Shown: positions 16,396 through 26,028, counted from the stretch's first letter. The stretch is 64,000 bases of DNA from an uncultured Aquimarina sp. (GCA_947500505.1 CANMSL010000001.1:310001-374000); one strand, 5' to 3'. Numbers and translations are program-made. Notes: a model not told the origin generated them from the sequence alone.

Positions 16396-16415
16396 GCATC
16401 TTTAAAAATTATACA

Positions 16416-17048
16416 ATGAAAAAAATAAAATCTATGTACACGCTTTATGTTTTGTCAGCAATCTTGTTGGTACAATTCAACGCATTTTCCCAAGACCAAT
16501 CAAGCTGGGAGGACGACCCAAGGCAGAAACCGGACAAATGGAAAATAGAAAATGCGTTGAGCGCCCTTCCCTACTTTTTAAGGGAAGACGCTACCGTGCT
16601 CGATTGGCCAACTGATTCGAATGAGGGCTTCAGAACGCTGAAAAAGGGTACGGACAAATGGATATGTTATTGTGACCGTGCCGCTACACCCTCAAACGAC
16701 CCGATGTGCCACGACGAGGTCTTTAACGAATGGATGATGGCCAATGCTATGGGCAAGACACCAAAAATCGACAGGGTCGGATTTTCATATATGCTTAGCG
16801 GTGGCTCTGCGGCAGACCAGCAAAGTCCGTTCATCACAGACGTGCCAGAAGGCAGGGATTGGTATTATATTGGGCCGCACGTGATGATTATCGTGCCGGA
16901 TAAAGAACATTTGTTAGGCGTTAATAAGGATGTAAATACAGGTGAGCTGGTAATAGAGGGATTGGGTTTGGAACACCCCAACGTCCTATTCCCTATAGGC
17001 CTACCAGGTGATGAAATCAAAATCAAAAAAGCAAGGGCAAACAAGTGA
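16416..17048 (+). CDS. Secreted protein of unknown function
   Basis: A 210-residue exported protein with signal peptide MKKIKSMYTLYVLSAILLVQ and mature start near FSQDQSSWEDD. The body holds WICYCDRAATPSNDPMCHDE (three Cys and a His), an RVGFSYMLSGGSAADQQSP segment, and DWYYIGPHVMIIVPD. No domain is recognised. It lies 20 bp after the SDR on the same strand and is probably co-transcribed. The Cys/His cluster could bind metal, but that is speculation. Confidence 0.75.
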   Translation: MKKIKSMYTLYVLSAILLVQFNAFSQDQSSWEDDPRQKPDKWKIENALSALPYFLREDATVLDWPTDSNEGFRTLKKGTDKWICYCDRAATPSNDPMCHDEVFNEWMMANAMGKTPKIDRVGFSYMLSGGSAADQQSPFITDVPEGRDWYYIGPHVMIIVPDKEHLLGVNKDVNTGELVIEGLGLEHPNVLFPIGLPGDEIKIKKARANK

Positions 17049-17103
17049 TTAATATGAAGTCAAATTCAATGACTTTTTTAATAATGAATTTTAAACTATA
17101 ACA

Positions 17104-17571
17104 ATGCCAAGGGAAATCAATTTTGACAAAAACCTGATTTACAGTAAAGGAATCGATTTGTTTATTGAAAATGGCTTCAACGGCACTTCCGTTGAGGCCC
17201 TTGTGCAACGACTTTCCCTAAATCGTTCGAGCCTTTATAACTCTTTTGGCAATAAAAATGATTATTACCACCAAGTGATTTCACACTGTATTAAAGTGGT
17301 CGTAGAAAGCAAAATCGGTGGAAAACCAGCGGTTATTAAAAACCTGTGTACTTCAAAAGAATTCAAGTTACTGCTAAGGGCAGCTATTGAAAATGGATAT
17401 ACATCCGTTCCCCAAAATGAGCAATTACAAAGATTTTGGAAACGATTTCTGATTGATAATGGTTTCAGCCCTTTTGATACAGAACAAGAATATTCTGAAC
17501 CAAATAAGGTCACAATTGAGCACGTACTGATAACAATGCTATTTAGTCAGGTTTTCCAATCCAAAATATAA
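17104..17571 (+). CDS. TetR family regulator (short)
   Basis: The N-terminal TetR HTH is intact: GIDLFIENGFNGTSVEALVQ, then LSLNRSSLYNSFGNKNDYYHQV. At 155 residues it is shorter than the usual 190-200, so the C-terminal ligand-binding part is reduced. It starts a run with the hydrolase (9 bp downstream), isochorismatase-like, SDR and MRJP-like genes and may regulate them. Confidence 0.85.
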   Translation: MPREINFDKNLIYSKGIDLFIENGFNGTSVEALVQRLSLNRSSLYNSFGNKNDYYHQVISHCIKVVVESKIGGKPAVIKNLCTSKEFKLLLRAAIENGYTSVPQNEQLQRFWKRFLIDNGFSPFDTEQEYSEPNKVTIEHVLITMLFSQVFQSKI

Positions 17572-17579
17572 TCAAACGA

Positions 17580-18572
17580 ATGTCTCTGAATCCCATACAT
17601 CCCAAATCATATTCCATAAGTCCAATCTATCTCTTGGTACTTCTTTTAATCGGTTGTATTGGCCATTCAGATGATAAAGACAAAACTATGGATACTAGCC
17701 CTGTAAAAGAAGAACAAAGAAAAAAGCTCAATTTAGACCGTCCAGAATACATCAATCAGGTTCAGGTTGGAGAATACACGATTTCGTACAGGATTCTTGG
17801 TGAGAAATCCCAGATTCCCATTCTTCTGTTACAACGTTACCGTGGATCAATGGTAGATTGGGACCCACTTTTTCTAAGAGGGTTAACTGCACACAATCAG
17901 GTAATCATATTTGATAATAGCGGAATAGGTGCATCCTCGGGAACCGTAGCTATTTCCATTGATGAAATGGCCACTACTGCCATTGACTTTTTGAAATCCC
18001 TGAAATATACGAAAGTGCATTTGTTAGGTTGGTCTATGGGTGGCTTTGTAGCCCAAAAAATGATGGACATAGAACCACAACTATTCGAAAAAATGATTTT
18101 AATGGCCACCACCTATGAAGGAAGTTTAAATACGGAATTACCGCCGGACTCAGTCGTACTATCCGCCGCTGGTGGAGAAAGTTGGGGCTTCAGGGAAAAT
18201 AAATTATTGCTGTTCACAGATTCAGAGCAAGGACATAATGCGGCCTTGGCATCTTGGAAACGCATTGATTCAATCACCCAAAAATTAGGTATAAAGCCCG
18301 TGGAAACCGAAGCATATAACGCGCAAGGAGTAGCTATTGAACAATTTCTTACCGCTCAAAAACCCACGCTTTCTCATAAGCTACAAGCATCTAAAGTGTT
18401 GGTAATGGATGGCGATAGCGATAGTTCTTATGATTTACGTCACCAGGCAAACCTTGCCAAAAAGTATGCTTCAAATTTGGCCATTTATCCAAATGCCGGG
18501 CACGGATTCCATCAGCAGTACCCGGTACGTATGGCTGGAGATATCATCCAATTTTTAAACGGAAATTTATGA
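17580..18572 (+). CDS. Alpha/beta hydrolase lipoprotein
   Basis: A 330-residue alpha/beta-fold hydrolase with an N-terminal lipobox (LLIGC, Cys near residue 22). The classical nucleophile elbow GWSMGG lies mid-protein, an acid is likely in VMDGDSDSSYD, and the catalytic His is in NAGHGFHQQ. This is the arrangement of haloperoxidase/esterase-type hydrolases. Its stop overlaps the ATG of the isochorismatase-like gene by 4 bp. Substrate unknown. Confidence 0.9.
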   Translation: MSLNPIHPKSYSISPIYLLVLLLIGCIGHSDDKDKTMDTSPVKEEQRKKLNLDRPEYINQVQVGEYTISYRILGEKSQIPILLLQRYRGSMVDWDPLFLRGLTAHNQVIIFDNSGIGASSGTVAISIDEMATTAIDFLKSLKYTKVHLLGWSMGGFVAQKMMDIEPQLFEKMILMATTYEGSLNTELPPDSVVLSAAGGESWGFRENKLLLFTDSEQGHNAALASWKRIDSITQKLGIKPVETEAYNAQGVAIEQFLTAQKPTLSHKLQASKVLVMDGDSDSSYDLRHQANLAKKYASNLAIYPNAGHGFHQQYPVRMAGDIIQFLNGNL

Positions 18573-19270
18573 AAAGACGAGATTTTTTGGAAAAGGCAAG
18601 CATAGGTACAATAGGTTTGGGAACGATAACGACGAAACTTACTGCAAATAAAACCGAAACAACGAAAGAGAATGTGAACATAATGGCATTGGTTATAGTA
18701 GACCCACTTAACGATTTCATCGCAGAAGGAGGAAAGCGGTATGAAAAAACCAAAGAGATTTTAAAGAAAAACAAGGTTGTCGAAAATCTTGTCAAACTCT
18801 CTTCCACTGCAAGGGTCAAGGGCATAAAAGTTGCTTATGCGCCCCACCATCGACCAACTGAGAATAGTTACAGGGACTGGAAGTACCTAAATCCGTCCCA
18901 TAAAGGTATTATGCAATCTATGGTATTTGAGAAAGGAACTTGGGGAGGTCAATATCATAAGGATTTGCAACCCCAGCCCTTAGACATCGTTTCAAAAGAG
19001 CATATGACCGTTAGTGGCTTTGCCAATACCGATTTAGATTTTTTATTGAGAATAAACGGCATCGAAAAAGTGGCCATAACAGGGATGCTGGCAAACACCT
19101 GCGTTGAGGCCACAGCGAGATATGCTGTAGAAATGGCCTATCACGTCACGATGATTTCAGATGCTATTGGCGCATACACGTGGGACGAGATGGAAGCTTC
19201 ACTAACTATCAATTATCCACGTTTTGCACACGAAATACTTTCCACGGAAGAATACTTAAAACAACTTTAA
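18569..19270 (+). CDS. Isochorismatase-family cysteine hydrolase with Tat-like leader
   Basis: A 233-residue cysteine hydrolase. Known family members hydrolyse isochorismate, nicotinamide, N-carbamoyl compounds and similar substrates. The catalytic Asp is in LVIVDPLNDF, and the Cys is in MLANTCVEATARYAVE, the family's signature block. The N-terminus (MKRRDFLEKASIGTIGLG) resembles a twin-arginine signal, implying export. It is coupled to the upstream hydrolase. The substrate cannot be assigned. Confidence 0.88.
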   Translation: MKRRDFLEKASIGTIGLGTITTKLTANKTETTKENVNIMALVIVDPLNDFIAEGGKRYEKTKEILKKNKVVENLVKLSSTARVKGIKVAYAPHHRPTENSYRDWKYLNPSHKGIMQSMVFEKGTWGGQYHKDLQPQPLDIVSKEHMTVSGFANTDLDFLLRINGIEKVAITGMLANTCVEATARYAVEMAYHVTMISDAIGAYTWDEMEASLTINYPRFAHEILSTEEYLKQL

Positions 19271-19280
19271 ACAGGAAAAA

Positions 19281-19982
19281 ATGATATTAAAAGATTCAAG
19301 AGTCTTGATTACGGGTGGAAGCTCAGGAATCGGAAAAGCAATTGCTGAACTGCTGTCACAGACAGGTGCTAAGGTCGCAATCACAGGAAGAGACCAAGAA
19401 AAATTGAAACAAGTTGCTCAAGCAAATGACCTTTTGGCTATTCCCACAAATATCTCAAAAGATTCAGACATCGAAAACTGCTTTAAGGTTATAAAGGAAA
19501 AATGGGGCGGGTTGGATGTCTTGGTCAATAATGCAGGTATAGGCACTTTTCCCGAAATTGATGATGTGACTCGGAAAGAAATGCGTCGAATATATGAGGT
19601 AAATGTATTTGGAACGGCCATAATGACCAAGAATGCGGTTAGACTTTTTAAAAAGCAAGGCAAAGGAAACATCGTTAACATTGCGTCAACATCTGCCCTT
19701 AAAGGTTCTAAAGGTGGTACTGTATATTCAGGTTCTAAATTCGCCCTTAGAGGAATGAGCCTATCTTGGTTTGAGGAGTTAAGGCAACATAATATTAGGG
19801 TAATTACCATTAATCCTGGCGGGACCACTACTGCCTTCTTTTCTTCCGATAGAACTGTAAAAAGCAACTCAAAGAACGAACTCTTGCCCCAGGATGTTGC
19901 CAAAGCGGTAAGAAATTCACTCGAACAGGACGAGAGAGTGTTGGTTAAGGAAACTACATTATTTATCAATAATCCGTTTTGA
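19281..19982 (+). CDS. Short-chain dehydrogenase/reductase
   Basis: SDR of 233 residues: ITGGSSGIGKAIAE near the start, NNAGIGTF, ASTSALKG with the catalytic Ser, and YSGSKFAL with Tyr/Lys. It resembles the SDR at 22753-23451, which has the same YSGSKFAL motif. Starts 11 bp after the isochorismatase-like gene, so the same transcript. Confidence 0.92.
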   Translation: MILKDSRVLITGGSSGIGKAIAELLSQTGAKVAITGRDQEKLKQVAQANDLLAIPTNISKDSDIENCFKVIKEKWGGLDVLVNNAGIGTFPEIDDVTRKEMRRIYEVNVFGTAIMTKNAVRLFKKQGKGNIVNIASTSALKGSKGGTVYSGSKFALRGMSLSWFEELRQHNIRVITINPGGTTTAFFSSDRTVKSNSKNELLPQDVAKAVRNSLEQDERVLVKETTLFINNPF

Positions 19983-19990
19983 AATCTATT

Positions 19991-21070
19991 ATGAAATCCA
20001 GATTTATTATTTATATATTCCTTCTTTTTATCAATGTAAACATAAAAGCCCAAGAGAACGATATATTTGAAACCGTTGCAAGTTTGGAAAGCGGTCCAGG
20101 TAATATTGCAGTATCAAAGTCGGGAAGAATTTTTTTAACGATGCACCAGGCGTTCAATCCAAAAATTAAAATAGTGGAACTTGACTCTACGGGTACATTA
20201 AAGCCATTTCCTAATTTGAAATGGAACAAGAAACCGAATAAAAACGGATTGGGAACAAATTCCCCATTAGGCATACAGATTGACAAGAACGATATCTTGT
20301 GGACCATTGATAATGGCACATACTCGCCAAAGATTATAGCCTGGGATATAAATTCTTTAGAAATACATAAAGTGATAGCACTTTCACATCCCGTGGTTGG
20401 TGAAAAATCCTTTGTAAACGATTTGGCGATAGACTTGAAAAACAATGCCATTTATCTGGCCGATATGCAGGGCGACAAAGGACCGGCAATTATAGTTGTT
20501 GATATTAAAACAGGGATGTCAAGAAGGGTTTTAGAAGGTCATAACAGTACTTTACCAAGTAAAGATGCCATAATCAAAATTGAAGACAACCTATCTATAA
20601 GTAAAAACAATCGAAATATCCTAAATGGACTTAACCCTATAACGATAGACCCAAAAAACCGATGGGTGTACTTTGGCGCAATGAATGGTACGATGCTTTA
20701 TAGAATTCAGACCAATTATTTGATTGATGATACTTTAGAAGATATTGAACTTGCAAAACAGGTGGAAGTTTATGGTGAAAAAGCTGTAAGTGATGGTATA
20801 ACCATCGATGATGAAAGCAATGTTTATGTTACCGACCTTAATAAAAAAGGGATTGGTGTTACCTATCCTAATGGAAGATATGAAGTGTTTTTTTCTGATG
20901 ATAAATTGATATGGCCCGACAGTCTTTCAACGGGTCCAGAGGGATACATTTATGGCGTTGTAAATCAATTGAACCGGTCGGCATTACTCAATGGCGGCTC
21001 AAATCAAAGTAGACCACCATATTTGGTCATTAGGTTTAAGGCACTTAGTACTGTAACTACTGGTAGATAA
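19991..21070 (+). CDS. Major royal jelly/yellow-like secreted beta-propeller protein
   Basis: Secreted protein of about 359 residues with a signal peptide (MKSRFIIYIFLLFINVNIKA). The body matches the MRJP/yellow family: ESGPGNIAVSKSGRIFLTMH, NDILWTIDNGTYSPKIIAWD, VNDLAIDLKNNAIYLAD and SDGITIDDESNVYVTDL are repeated propeller-blade motifs. Bacterial members are periplasmic and of unknown function. The ATG at 19991 is chosen because the upstream in-frame TTG at 19979 overlaps the previous stop. Last gene of the five-gene run. Confidence 0.87.
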   Translation: MKSRFIIYIFLLFINVNIKAQENDIFETVASLESGPGNIAVSKSGRIFLTMHQAFNPKIKIVELDSTGTLKPFPNLKWNKKPNKNGLGTNSPLGIQIDKNDILWTIDNGTYSPKIIAWDINSLEIHKVIALSHPVVGEKSFVNDLAIDLKNNAIYLADMQGDKGPAIIVVDIKTGMSRRVLEGHNSTLPSKDAIIKIEDNLSISKNNRNILNGLNPITIDPKNRWVYFGAMNGTMLYRIQTNYLIDDTLEDIELAKQVEVYGEKAVSDGITIDDESNVYVTDLNKKGIGVTYPNGRYEVFFSDDKLIWPDSLSTGPEGYIYGVVNQLNRSALLNGGSNQSRPPYLVIRFKALSTVTTGR

Positions 21071-21154
21071 ATAATCACTGAAGATTAAAAGACTATAGCA
21101 TATTTTAGTAAAGCACAGAAATCGCTGTTCATCGGACTAAAAAACCCGCTACAC

Positions 21155-21398
21155 GCATAGCTCATTCCCCTACATTCCGCTAAAGGCTACATTCCGGGAG
21201 GCAGCGCTTCACTACAAATATCTTGGACACAATTCCCAATTTTAGCTTTCCATTCCGTTAACCCTTCCCGCTACGCTGGGAAGGAACACTACATTCCCAA
21301 GCCAAAATCGTGAATTAAGTCCGCTTTTCATCGGAAAGCCATCACTTTGGTTTTCTTAACAGGATTTTCGGTGCGGTCTTCTTGAGTCCAAACTCGAC
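21155..21398 (+). repeat. Interspersed hairpin repeat, copy d (with 3' extension)
   Basis: Well preserved. Core 21155-21330: TAGCTCATTCCCCTACATT, ATTCCGGGAGG, GGACACAATTCCC, inner stem CCTTCCC / GGGAAGG around GCTACGCT, and right stem GCCAAAATCGTGAATTAA then GTCCGC. The extension GGAAAGCCATCACTTTGG...TTCTTGAG runs to about 21398 as in copy i. Located between convergent genes. Confidence 0.9.
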
Positions 21399-21799
21399 CA
21401 GCATTAAGAATTTGATTATAATCTGCATAAAAAAGTTTAGCAACGGTCTTTAAGCCCAGTTATTTTTGGATTGAATCCAGTAGTACAAAGAAATACATAA
21501 AAAAAGAGAAGCCTACACTGGCTATTTTTTATTCAAAATCTAGGATTAAAATTTAAATTAACCCATTGTATACATTAAAATTTCGTGATGAGATTGTCAG
21601 ATACAATAAAATCAAGTGTTTCGTGAGTGCGGCATAACATTGGCTATATTGAACGAAGGAAATAGAGCGTAGCGATTGATTTTACCGTAGCTGGCGAGTG
21701 TAATAGATTTACTAATGCATTGAATGGGATTAACAGTTCTATTAATTTTGATACTTTAAGAATACTTGAATTTTCGATTTATCTTTTGACTTACGTAAT
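21399..21799. other. Intergenic stretch, no gene seen
   Basis: AT-rich gap between repeat d and the acetolactate decarboxylase stop. No open frame with recognisable content. A GCATAACATTGGC sequence near 21630 resembles the TAACG-type edges seen near other modules here, but this is weak. Confidence 0.4.
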
Positions 21800-22741
21800 C
21801 TATTTATTCTTTCCACTTTCGGCTTTTCTTACATCTGGGCTTCTATCCTTATTGAAATCAAATTTTTTAAATTCATCTTGATCGGGAACTTTAACAGAAT
21901 AACTATCTATCATATCAATCTCAATCTTGACGTCACCAATTTCGACCTCTATTAAATGACCGCCCTTACTCTTATCTTTAGATATAAAATGAAAATGATA
22001 CCCCGGAATATTTACACCCTTTATAAATTGAGGTAAGCGAAAACCTACCAGCGTACCTTCGATATTTCTATAATTAAAAAACACTTGCTTATCAAACATT
22101 GATCCTAACTCAGGGTAAGGTTTTGTCATGACTGGCGGAAACGCTCTAGTTTTCATTTTTTTAAACACACCTTCTATTTTGATGGCATACATACCATTGA
22201 TGTTAAGTAAACGCTCATCGAGTTTTTTTTCTAATAATTCTTTTGAATTGACTTCCTCTAATATGAATTCAGAATCTTTAGAAAAATTAGTTACAAAGGC
22301 ATAGGGCGTCTTTTCTGAATTTTCGGGAATACTTGTATTTCCTGATACTCTGGTTTGATAAGCGATTCCGTCCAATATTGTTACTTCACCGTCTAATTTA
22401 TCTGGTGCACCTAAACCAAAACTACCCTGATTCAAAAGATTTTCGTAAGTGTAGCCACCATCGTACATACCGCCTAAGAATGAATCAATAAATCCATAAT
22501 GGAATAAATTAGTAGTATTATAGCTATAATGCGATTCTTCGATGATTCCGCAATCAGATTCTTTCAGGATAACGTATAAGTGACCACCCAACTCTGCATC
22601 CAGCTTCTGCCCAATGTTACTAACCAAATAATTTCCATTGTAAGGAACTATACTTTCTGGATTTGCCAAACTAGATTGGCCACTAACCAAACCAATATTG
22701 AAAATGCTTAATAAAGCAATAATTTGTACTCTGTATTTCAT
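21800..22741 (-). CDS. budA: Alpha-acetolactate decarboxylase, exported
   Basis: Converts 2-acetolactate to acetoin. Family hallmarks are clear: GTLVGFRLPQFIKGVNIPGY and YHFHFISKDKSKGGHL supply the conserved Arg and the three zinc-binding His residues. It carries a signal peptide (MKYRVQIIALLSIFNIGLVSG), so it is probably periplasmic or surface-exposed, unlike most cytoplasmic enzymes. The start at 22741 is preferred over 22771, which overlaps the upstream SDR. It is the third gene of an SDR-SDR-decarboxylase operon; an acetoin/butanediol link with the SDRs is inference. Confidence 0.9.
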   Translation of the reverse strand: MKYRVQIIALLSIFNIGLVSGQSSLANPESIVPYNGNYLVSNIGQKLDAELGGHLYVILKESDCGIIEESHYSYNTTNLFHYGFIDSFLGGMYDGGYTYENLLNQGSFGLGAPDKLDGEVTILDGIAYQTRVSGNTSIPENSEKTPYAFVTNFSKDSEFILEEVNSKELLEKKLDERLLNINGMYAIKIEGVFKKMKTRAFPPVMTKPYPELGSMFDKQVFFNYRNIEGTLVGFRLPQFIKGVNIPGYHFHFISKDKSKGGHLIEVEIGDVKIEIDMIDSYSVKVPDQDEFKKFDFNKDRSPDVRKAESGKNK

Positions 22742-22752
22742 AATAATAGATT

Positions 22753-23451
22753 TTAAGGATTTGTTGCCCATACTGTTACTTCAGGGATAAAACCGATATT
22801 ATCTAATTTTAGCATTGATAGGATGGTAAAGGCTATTTCTTTTGGTTTAAGTTTATTTTCGTGATTTTTTTGAGGAAGACCAATTTTTACTGTAAAGTCA
22901 GTTACCACTTCACTTGGATTGATTAACATTACCCTTGTGTTATAAGGTCTAAGTTCAGCCCGCCAGCATTCCGTCATCCCTGCTAGTGCAAATTTGCTTC
23001 CTGAATAAGCGGAGCCCCTAGCAAAACCATTACGAGCTGCCGTTGAGCCAACATTTATAATATTTCCTATTCGTTGCTTTTTAAAAAACCTTGCTGCTTG
23101 CTGAGCAACTAGCATTGCACCCTTCACGTTTATCTGAAAGATTTTTTCAAATTCTTCAACATTTATTTCAGTTAGCTCGGACAAATACCCGACACCTGCA
23201 TTGTTGATTACCGTATTTAACCCATCTAATTTTTTGATTGCAGTATGAAACAGATTTTTCACTTCTGATGGATTGGATACGTCTGCGGTCATCCCTTCTA
23301 CATCAAGTTCTTCTTTTACCTTTTCAAGCTTTCCTGTCGTTCTAGCACAGATAAATACTTCTGCGCCATTTTCCTTTAATAGCCTTGCTGTGGCCAAACC
23401 TATACCGGAACTACCACCGGTAATTAGCACTTTTAAATTTTTAATATCCAT
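22753..23451 (-). CDS. Short-chain dehydrogenase/reductase
   Basis: SDR of about 232 residues: LITGGSSGIGLATA, NNAGVGYL, GSTAARNGFARG with the catalytic Ser, and YSGSKFALAG. The start is set at the ATG at 23451, because an upstream in-frame Met at 23484 lies inside the previous gene's end. Only 4 bp separate it from the preceding SDR stop. The C-terminus ends in EVTVWATNP, without the usual VDGG motif. Operon with SDR 23456-24214 and acetolactate decarboxylase. Confidence 0.92.
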   Translation of the reverse strand: MDIKNLKVLITGGSSGIGLATARLLKENGAEVFICARTTGKLEKVKEELDVEGMTADVSNPSEVKNLFHTAIKKLDGLNTVINNAGVGYLSELTEINVEEFEKIFQINVKGAMLVAQQAARFFKKQRIGNIINVGSTAARNGFARGSAYSGSKFALAGMTECWRAELRPYNTRVMLINPSEVVTDFTVKIGLPQKNHENKLKPKEIAFTILSMLKLDNIGFIPEVTVWATNP

Positions 23452-23455
23452 AATT

Positions 23456-24214
23456 TTATCGTTGTCCAGGAATGGTATAGCCACCGTCTACGAGTATAGA
23501 TTCCCCAGTAATGAATGATGCCTCATCAGAGAGCAACCAAGTAACCAATTTTGAAACTTCATTCGGTTGACCAATTCTTCCAATAGGATGTGTACTGCCG
23601 AATTCTTTTGTACCTTCCTCGCCCAGCGCTTCAACTGTCATTTCGGTTGCGATTCCACCCGGAGCTACGTTATTTACTCTAATAGAATTTTGCGATAGTT
23701 CGAGTGCGGCGGCTCTCATTAGACCATCTACCGAGGCTTTCGAAGAAGAATACACCGAAGACCCTATCAAAGCACCTCTGGATAACCAGCTTGAACAGTT
23801 GACAATTGAGCCACCACCTGATTTCATCATCGCTAAGGCCTGATATTTTATACAGAGAAAAACGGCCTTGCTATTGATATCAAAAGTGCTCTGGAAATCT
23901 TCGCCATTTTGTTCTATCAAAGGTTTCCAGGCACCTATGGTGCCTGCATTGTTGTAAGCACAGTCTAACCTTCCAAAGCGGGCTACGATACTGGCAATCA
24001 ATCCCTCAATTTCATCTTCAATGGATAAATCTACGATATGGTAGTGCCCAATCCCGCCTTCCTTTTCAATTTCCGCAATCGTTTCTTTATTTTCTTTTTC
24101 TCTTCTACTTGCAATCACCACGATTGCGCCTTGTCTTGCAGCTTCAATAGCCGTAGCTTTTCCTATTCCAGAACTAGCACCTGTGATAAGAGTAACTTTA
24201 TCCTTTAATTTCAT
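23456..24214 (-). CDS. Short-chain dehydrogenase/reductase
   Basis: Classical SDR of 252 residues beginning MKLKDKVTLITGASSGIGKA. It has NNAGTIGAW, NCSSWLSRGALIGS with the catalytic Ser, YSSSKASVDG, and the C-terminal GESILVDGGYTIP. The start at 24214 is chosen because the 61 in-frame residues upstream are non-SDR sequence running into the divergent AraC gene. First gene of the operon that ends with acetolactate decarboxylase. Substrate unproven. Confidence 0.93.
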   Translation of the reverse strand: MKLKDKVTLITGASSGIGKATAIEAARQGAIVVIASRREKENKETIAEIEKEGGIGHYHIVDLSIEDEIEGLIASIVARFGRLDCAYNNAGTIGAWKPLIEQNGEDFQSTFDINSKAVFLCIKYQALAMMKSGGGSIVNCSSWLSRGALIGSSVYSSSKASVDGLMRAAALELSQNSIRVNNVAPGGIATEMTVEALGEEGTKEFGSTHPIGRIGQPNEVSKLVTWLLSDEASFITGESILVDGGYTIPGQR

Positions 24215-24250
24215 TTTATATGTTTTTGTTATTGTTAAGGCAAAAATACC

Positions 24251-24267
24251 TTCATTAATGTAATGAA
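24251..24267. promoter_or_regulatory. Dyad in the SDR/AraC divergent intergenic region
   Basis: Perfect TTCATTA-ATG-TAATGAA inverted repeat in the 98-bp gap between the divergent SDR and AraC starts. Candidate site for the AraC regulator. Confidence 0.45.
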
Positions 24268-24293
24268 AGGGGTATAAAACAAGGTAAATGGTG

Positions 24294-24301
24294 TATATTT
24301 G
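24294..24301 (+). promoter_or_regulatory. -7 box (TATATTTG) of the AraC gene
   Basis: Exact TAnnTTTG match only 11 bp before the ATG at 24313, implying a very short leader or leaderless transcript. Confidence 0.6.
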
Positions 24302-24312
24302 TTGGAAAAAGT

Positions 24313-25182
24313 ATGTCAGTAGCAATTTTAGAAGAGCCGTTCCAGATTCATCAATGTACAGCAGATCCGCAGCATAAGGATTTACACGGGCATACATTTT
24401 TTGAACTTCTGTTTATAGAGAATGGTACAGGAATTCAATATTTGAATCAGAATAGGATTGCATATAAAGCGCAGGATATTTTCTTCATCACCCCGAAGGA
24501 TAAACATAGTTTTGATGTTACTACGGACTCTAGGTTTACTAGCATACGCTTTTCTAAAATATATTTTAAAGGGAGCAGGGCAAACACGGACTATGGTCAA
24601 TGGTTTAAACAACTGGAATATATCTTTTACAAGATGCAGGACAATCCAGAGCAAATAATCAAATGCGATGTCGAAAGGGATTTTGTGAATCGCTTGATGA
24701 ACGATATTATTTACGAGTTCAAGCTGGGTGGTAAATTCGCTTCCAAAATTATCAGAGGTTTAATATTCACTTTACTTAATGTGATCGCTCGAAATATTCA
24801 CCAAAATGAAACCACAATCAATTATGTTTCAAATAATTCTAAGATTACTGAAATCATAGATTACATACAACTTCATATATACGAACCCGAACGCTTGAGA
24901 AGGAAGCAGATTTCAGAAAGATTCAACATATCTTCAAACTACATAAGTGAATATTTCAAAAAGTTTACGGGTACGAGCCTAAATCAATATATCCAGAGAT
25001 ATCGTATAAAGCTCGCGGAAACTAAATTGAAATTTACAGATTTGAATATAACCGAAATAGCGCGAGAACTTAATTTTGTTGATGAAAAACACTTGAACAA
25101 GGCGTTTCAAAAATTCAATGATGTTAGTCCATCAGATTTCAGAAATCTATATTTTTCAAGATTGAGTTCTGTCGAAAATTGA
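24313..25182 (+). CDS. AraC family transcription regulator
   Basis: A 289-residue regulator: N-terminal cupin (DLHGHTFFELLFIENGTGIQ with an HxH-like motif, then ITPKDKHSF) and C-terminal AraC domain (about 185-285, RKQISERFNISSNYISEYFK and ITEIARELNFVDEKHLNKAFQKF). Divergent from the SDR-SDR-acetolactate decarboxylase operon, its likely target. The effector is unknown. Confidence 0.92.
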   Translation: MSVAILEEPFQIHQCTADPQHKDLHGHTFFELLFIENGTGIQYLNQNRIAYKAQDIFFITPKDKHSFDVTTDSRFTSIRFSKIYFKGSRANTDYGQWFKQLEYIFYKMQDNPEQIIKCDVERDFVNRLMNDIIYEFKLGGKFASKIIRGLIFTLLNVIARNIHQNETTINYVSNNSKITEIIDYIQLHIYEPERLRRKQISERFNISSNYISEYFKKFTGTSLNQYIQRYRIKLAETKLKFTDLNITEIARELNFVDEKHLNKAFQKFNDVSPSDFRNLYFSRLSSVEN

Positions 25183-25733
25183 TAACCTTGTTGATTTGAG
25201 CATTTTCCAGTAAAAATTTAATCACTATTACTACAAAGGTAAACTTGTGAAATACACCCATCAAAAGGCTTCGGCATAAGGCGTTGTGCACATTTCTCTT
25301 CTCATTTACTCTGTTTTATTTAAACTGTGATTTTAATTTCAATTATGGTAAAACAATACAGACTTAATAATTAAAGAAAGAAGAAAAAGTAAAATTTCCT
25401 AAAAAGTCCATTTCCTTGTAAAATATGGGCCAGTTTTTTTATGGCATATTTGCAGTTCATCCAGTTTAACCCCAGAACGTAAAAATTGCGAAAGAGTTAC
25501 AAATCTTACACACTTAAGCGGACTAAATCAAAAGATAAAAAACATATAAATAATAAGGGGGAACCGCTAACGCTGTATATGGCAATACAAATATCACTAA
25601 TGCATTCAAGGCTTTGAACTCATATAAAAGTTTGTATTTAACGGCAGGTTTGATGCTTGGAAATCCCTTACTTCTCAAATAATAAATGTAAAATAAGTCG
25701 TTTCAAATCCTATATCAGAAAGAAGTTCCAATT
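25183..25733. other. Intergenic stretch, no gene seen
   Basis: AT-rich sequence without a credible coding frame. Two cassette-edge-like motifs are visible: CATAAGGCGTTGTGCAC near 25275 and CCGCTAACGCTGTATATGGC near 25565. The second is followed by about 165 bp of unassigned sequence before repeat e. Confidence 0.4.
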
Positions 25734-25923
25734 CATAACCCGTTCAGCGCATTTCCCTTCATTTCGCGAAAAGCTGCATTCCGGAAAAAGAGCTTCACTA
25801 CAAAGTCTTGGACACAATTCCCAATTTTAGCTTTCCATTTCGTTAACTCTTCCCTTCCCGAATCCCGGGGACTGGCAAGGAACGATACATTCCCGTGCTA
25901 AAATTGAGAATCAAGTCCGCTTT
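25734..25923 (+). repeat. Interspersed hairpin repeat, copy e
   Basis: Full copy: CATAACCCGTTCAGCGCATT, TTCGCGAAAAGCTG, ATTCCGG, AGCTTCACTAC, GGACACAATTCCC, right stem GCTAAAATTGAGAATCAA, then GTCCGC. The hairpin tip contains a different short palindrome (CCCGAATCCCGGGG). Confidence 0.9.
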
Positions 25924-26028
25924 AGGTAAATGGAAAGGTCAATTAGAATGTATTAAAGGGGGAAAGACCACTCTATATATGAAGGGTTCACTTAGCTATA
26001 ATCAGAATTAAAAATATATCAGGACATA

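Noticed and set aside
22742..22771. Longer start of the acetolactate decarboxylase
   Set aside because: It overlaps the upstream SDR end and would bury the signal peptide.
24215..24397. Upstream extension of the SDR at 23456
   Set aside because: It overlaps the divergent AraC gene and its promoter and is not SDR-like; the SDR fold starts at 24214.
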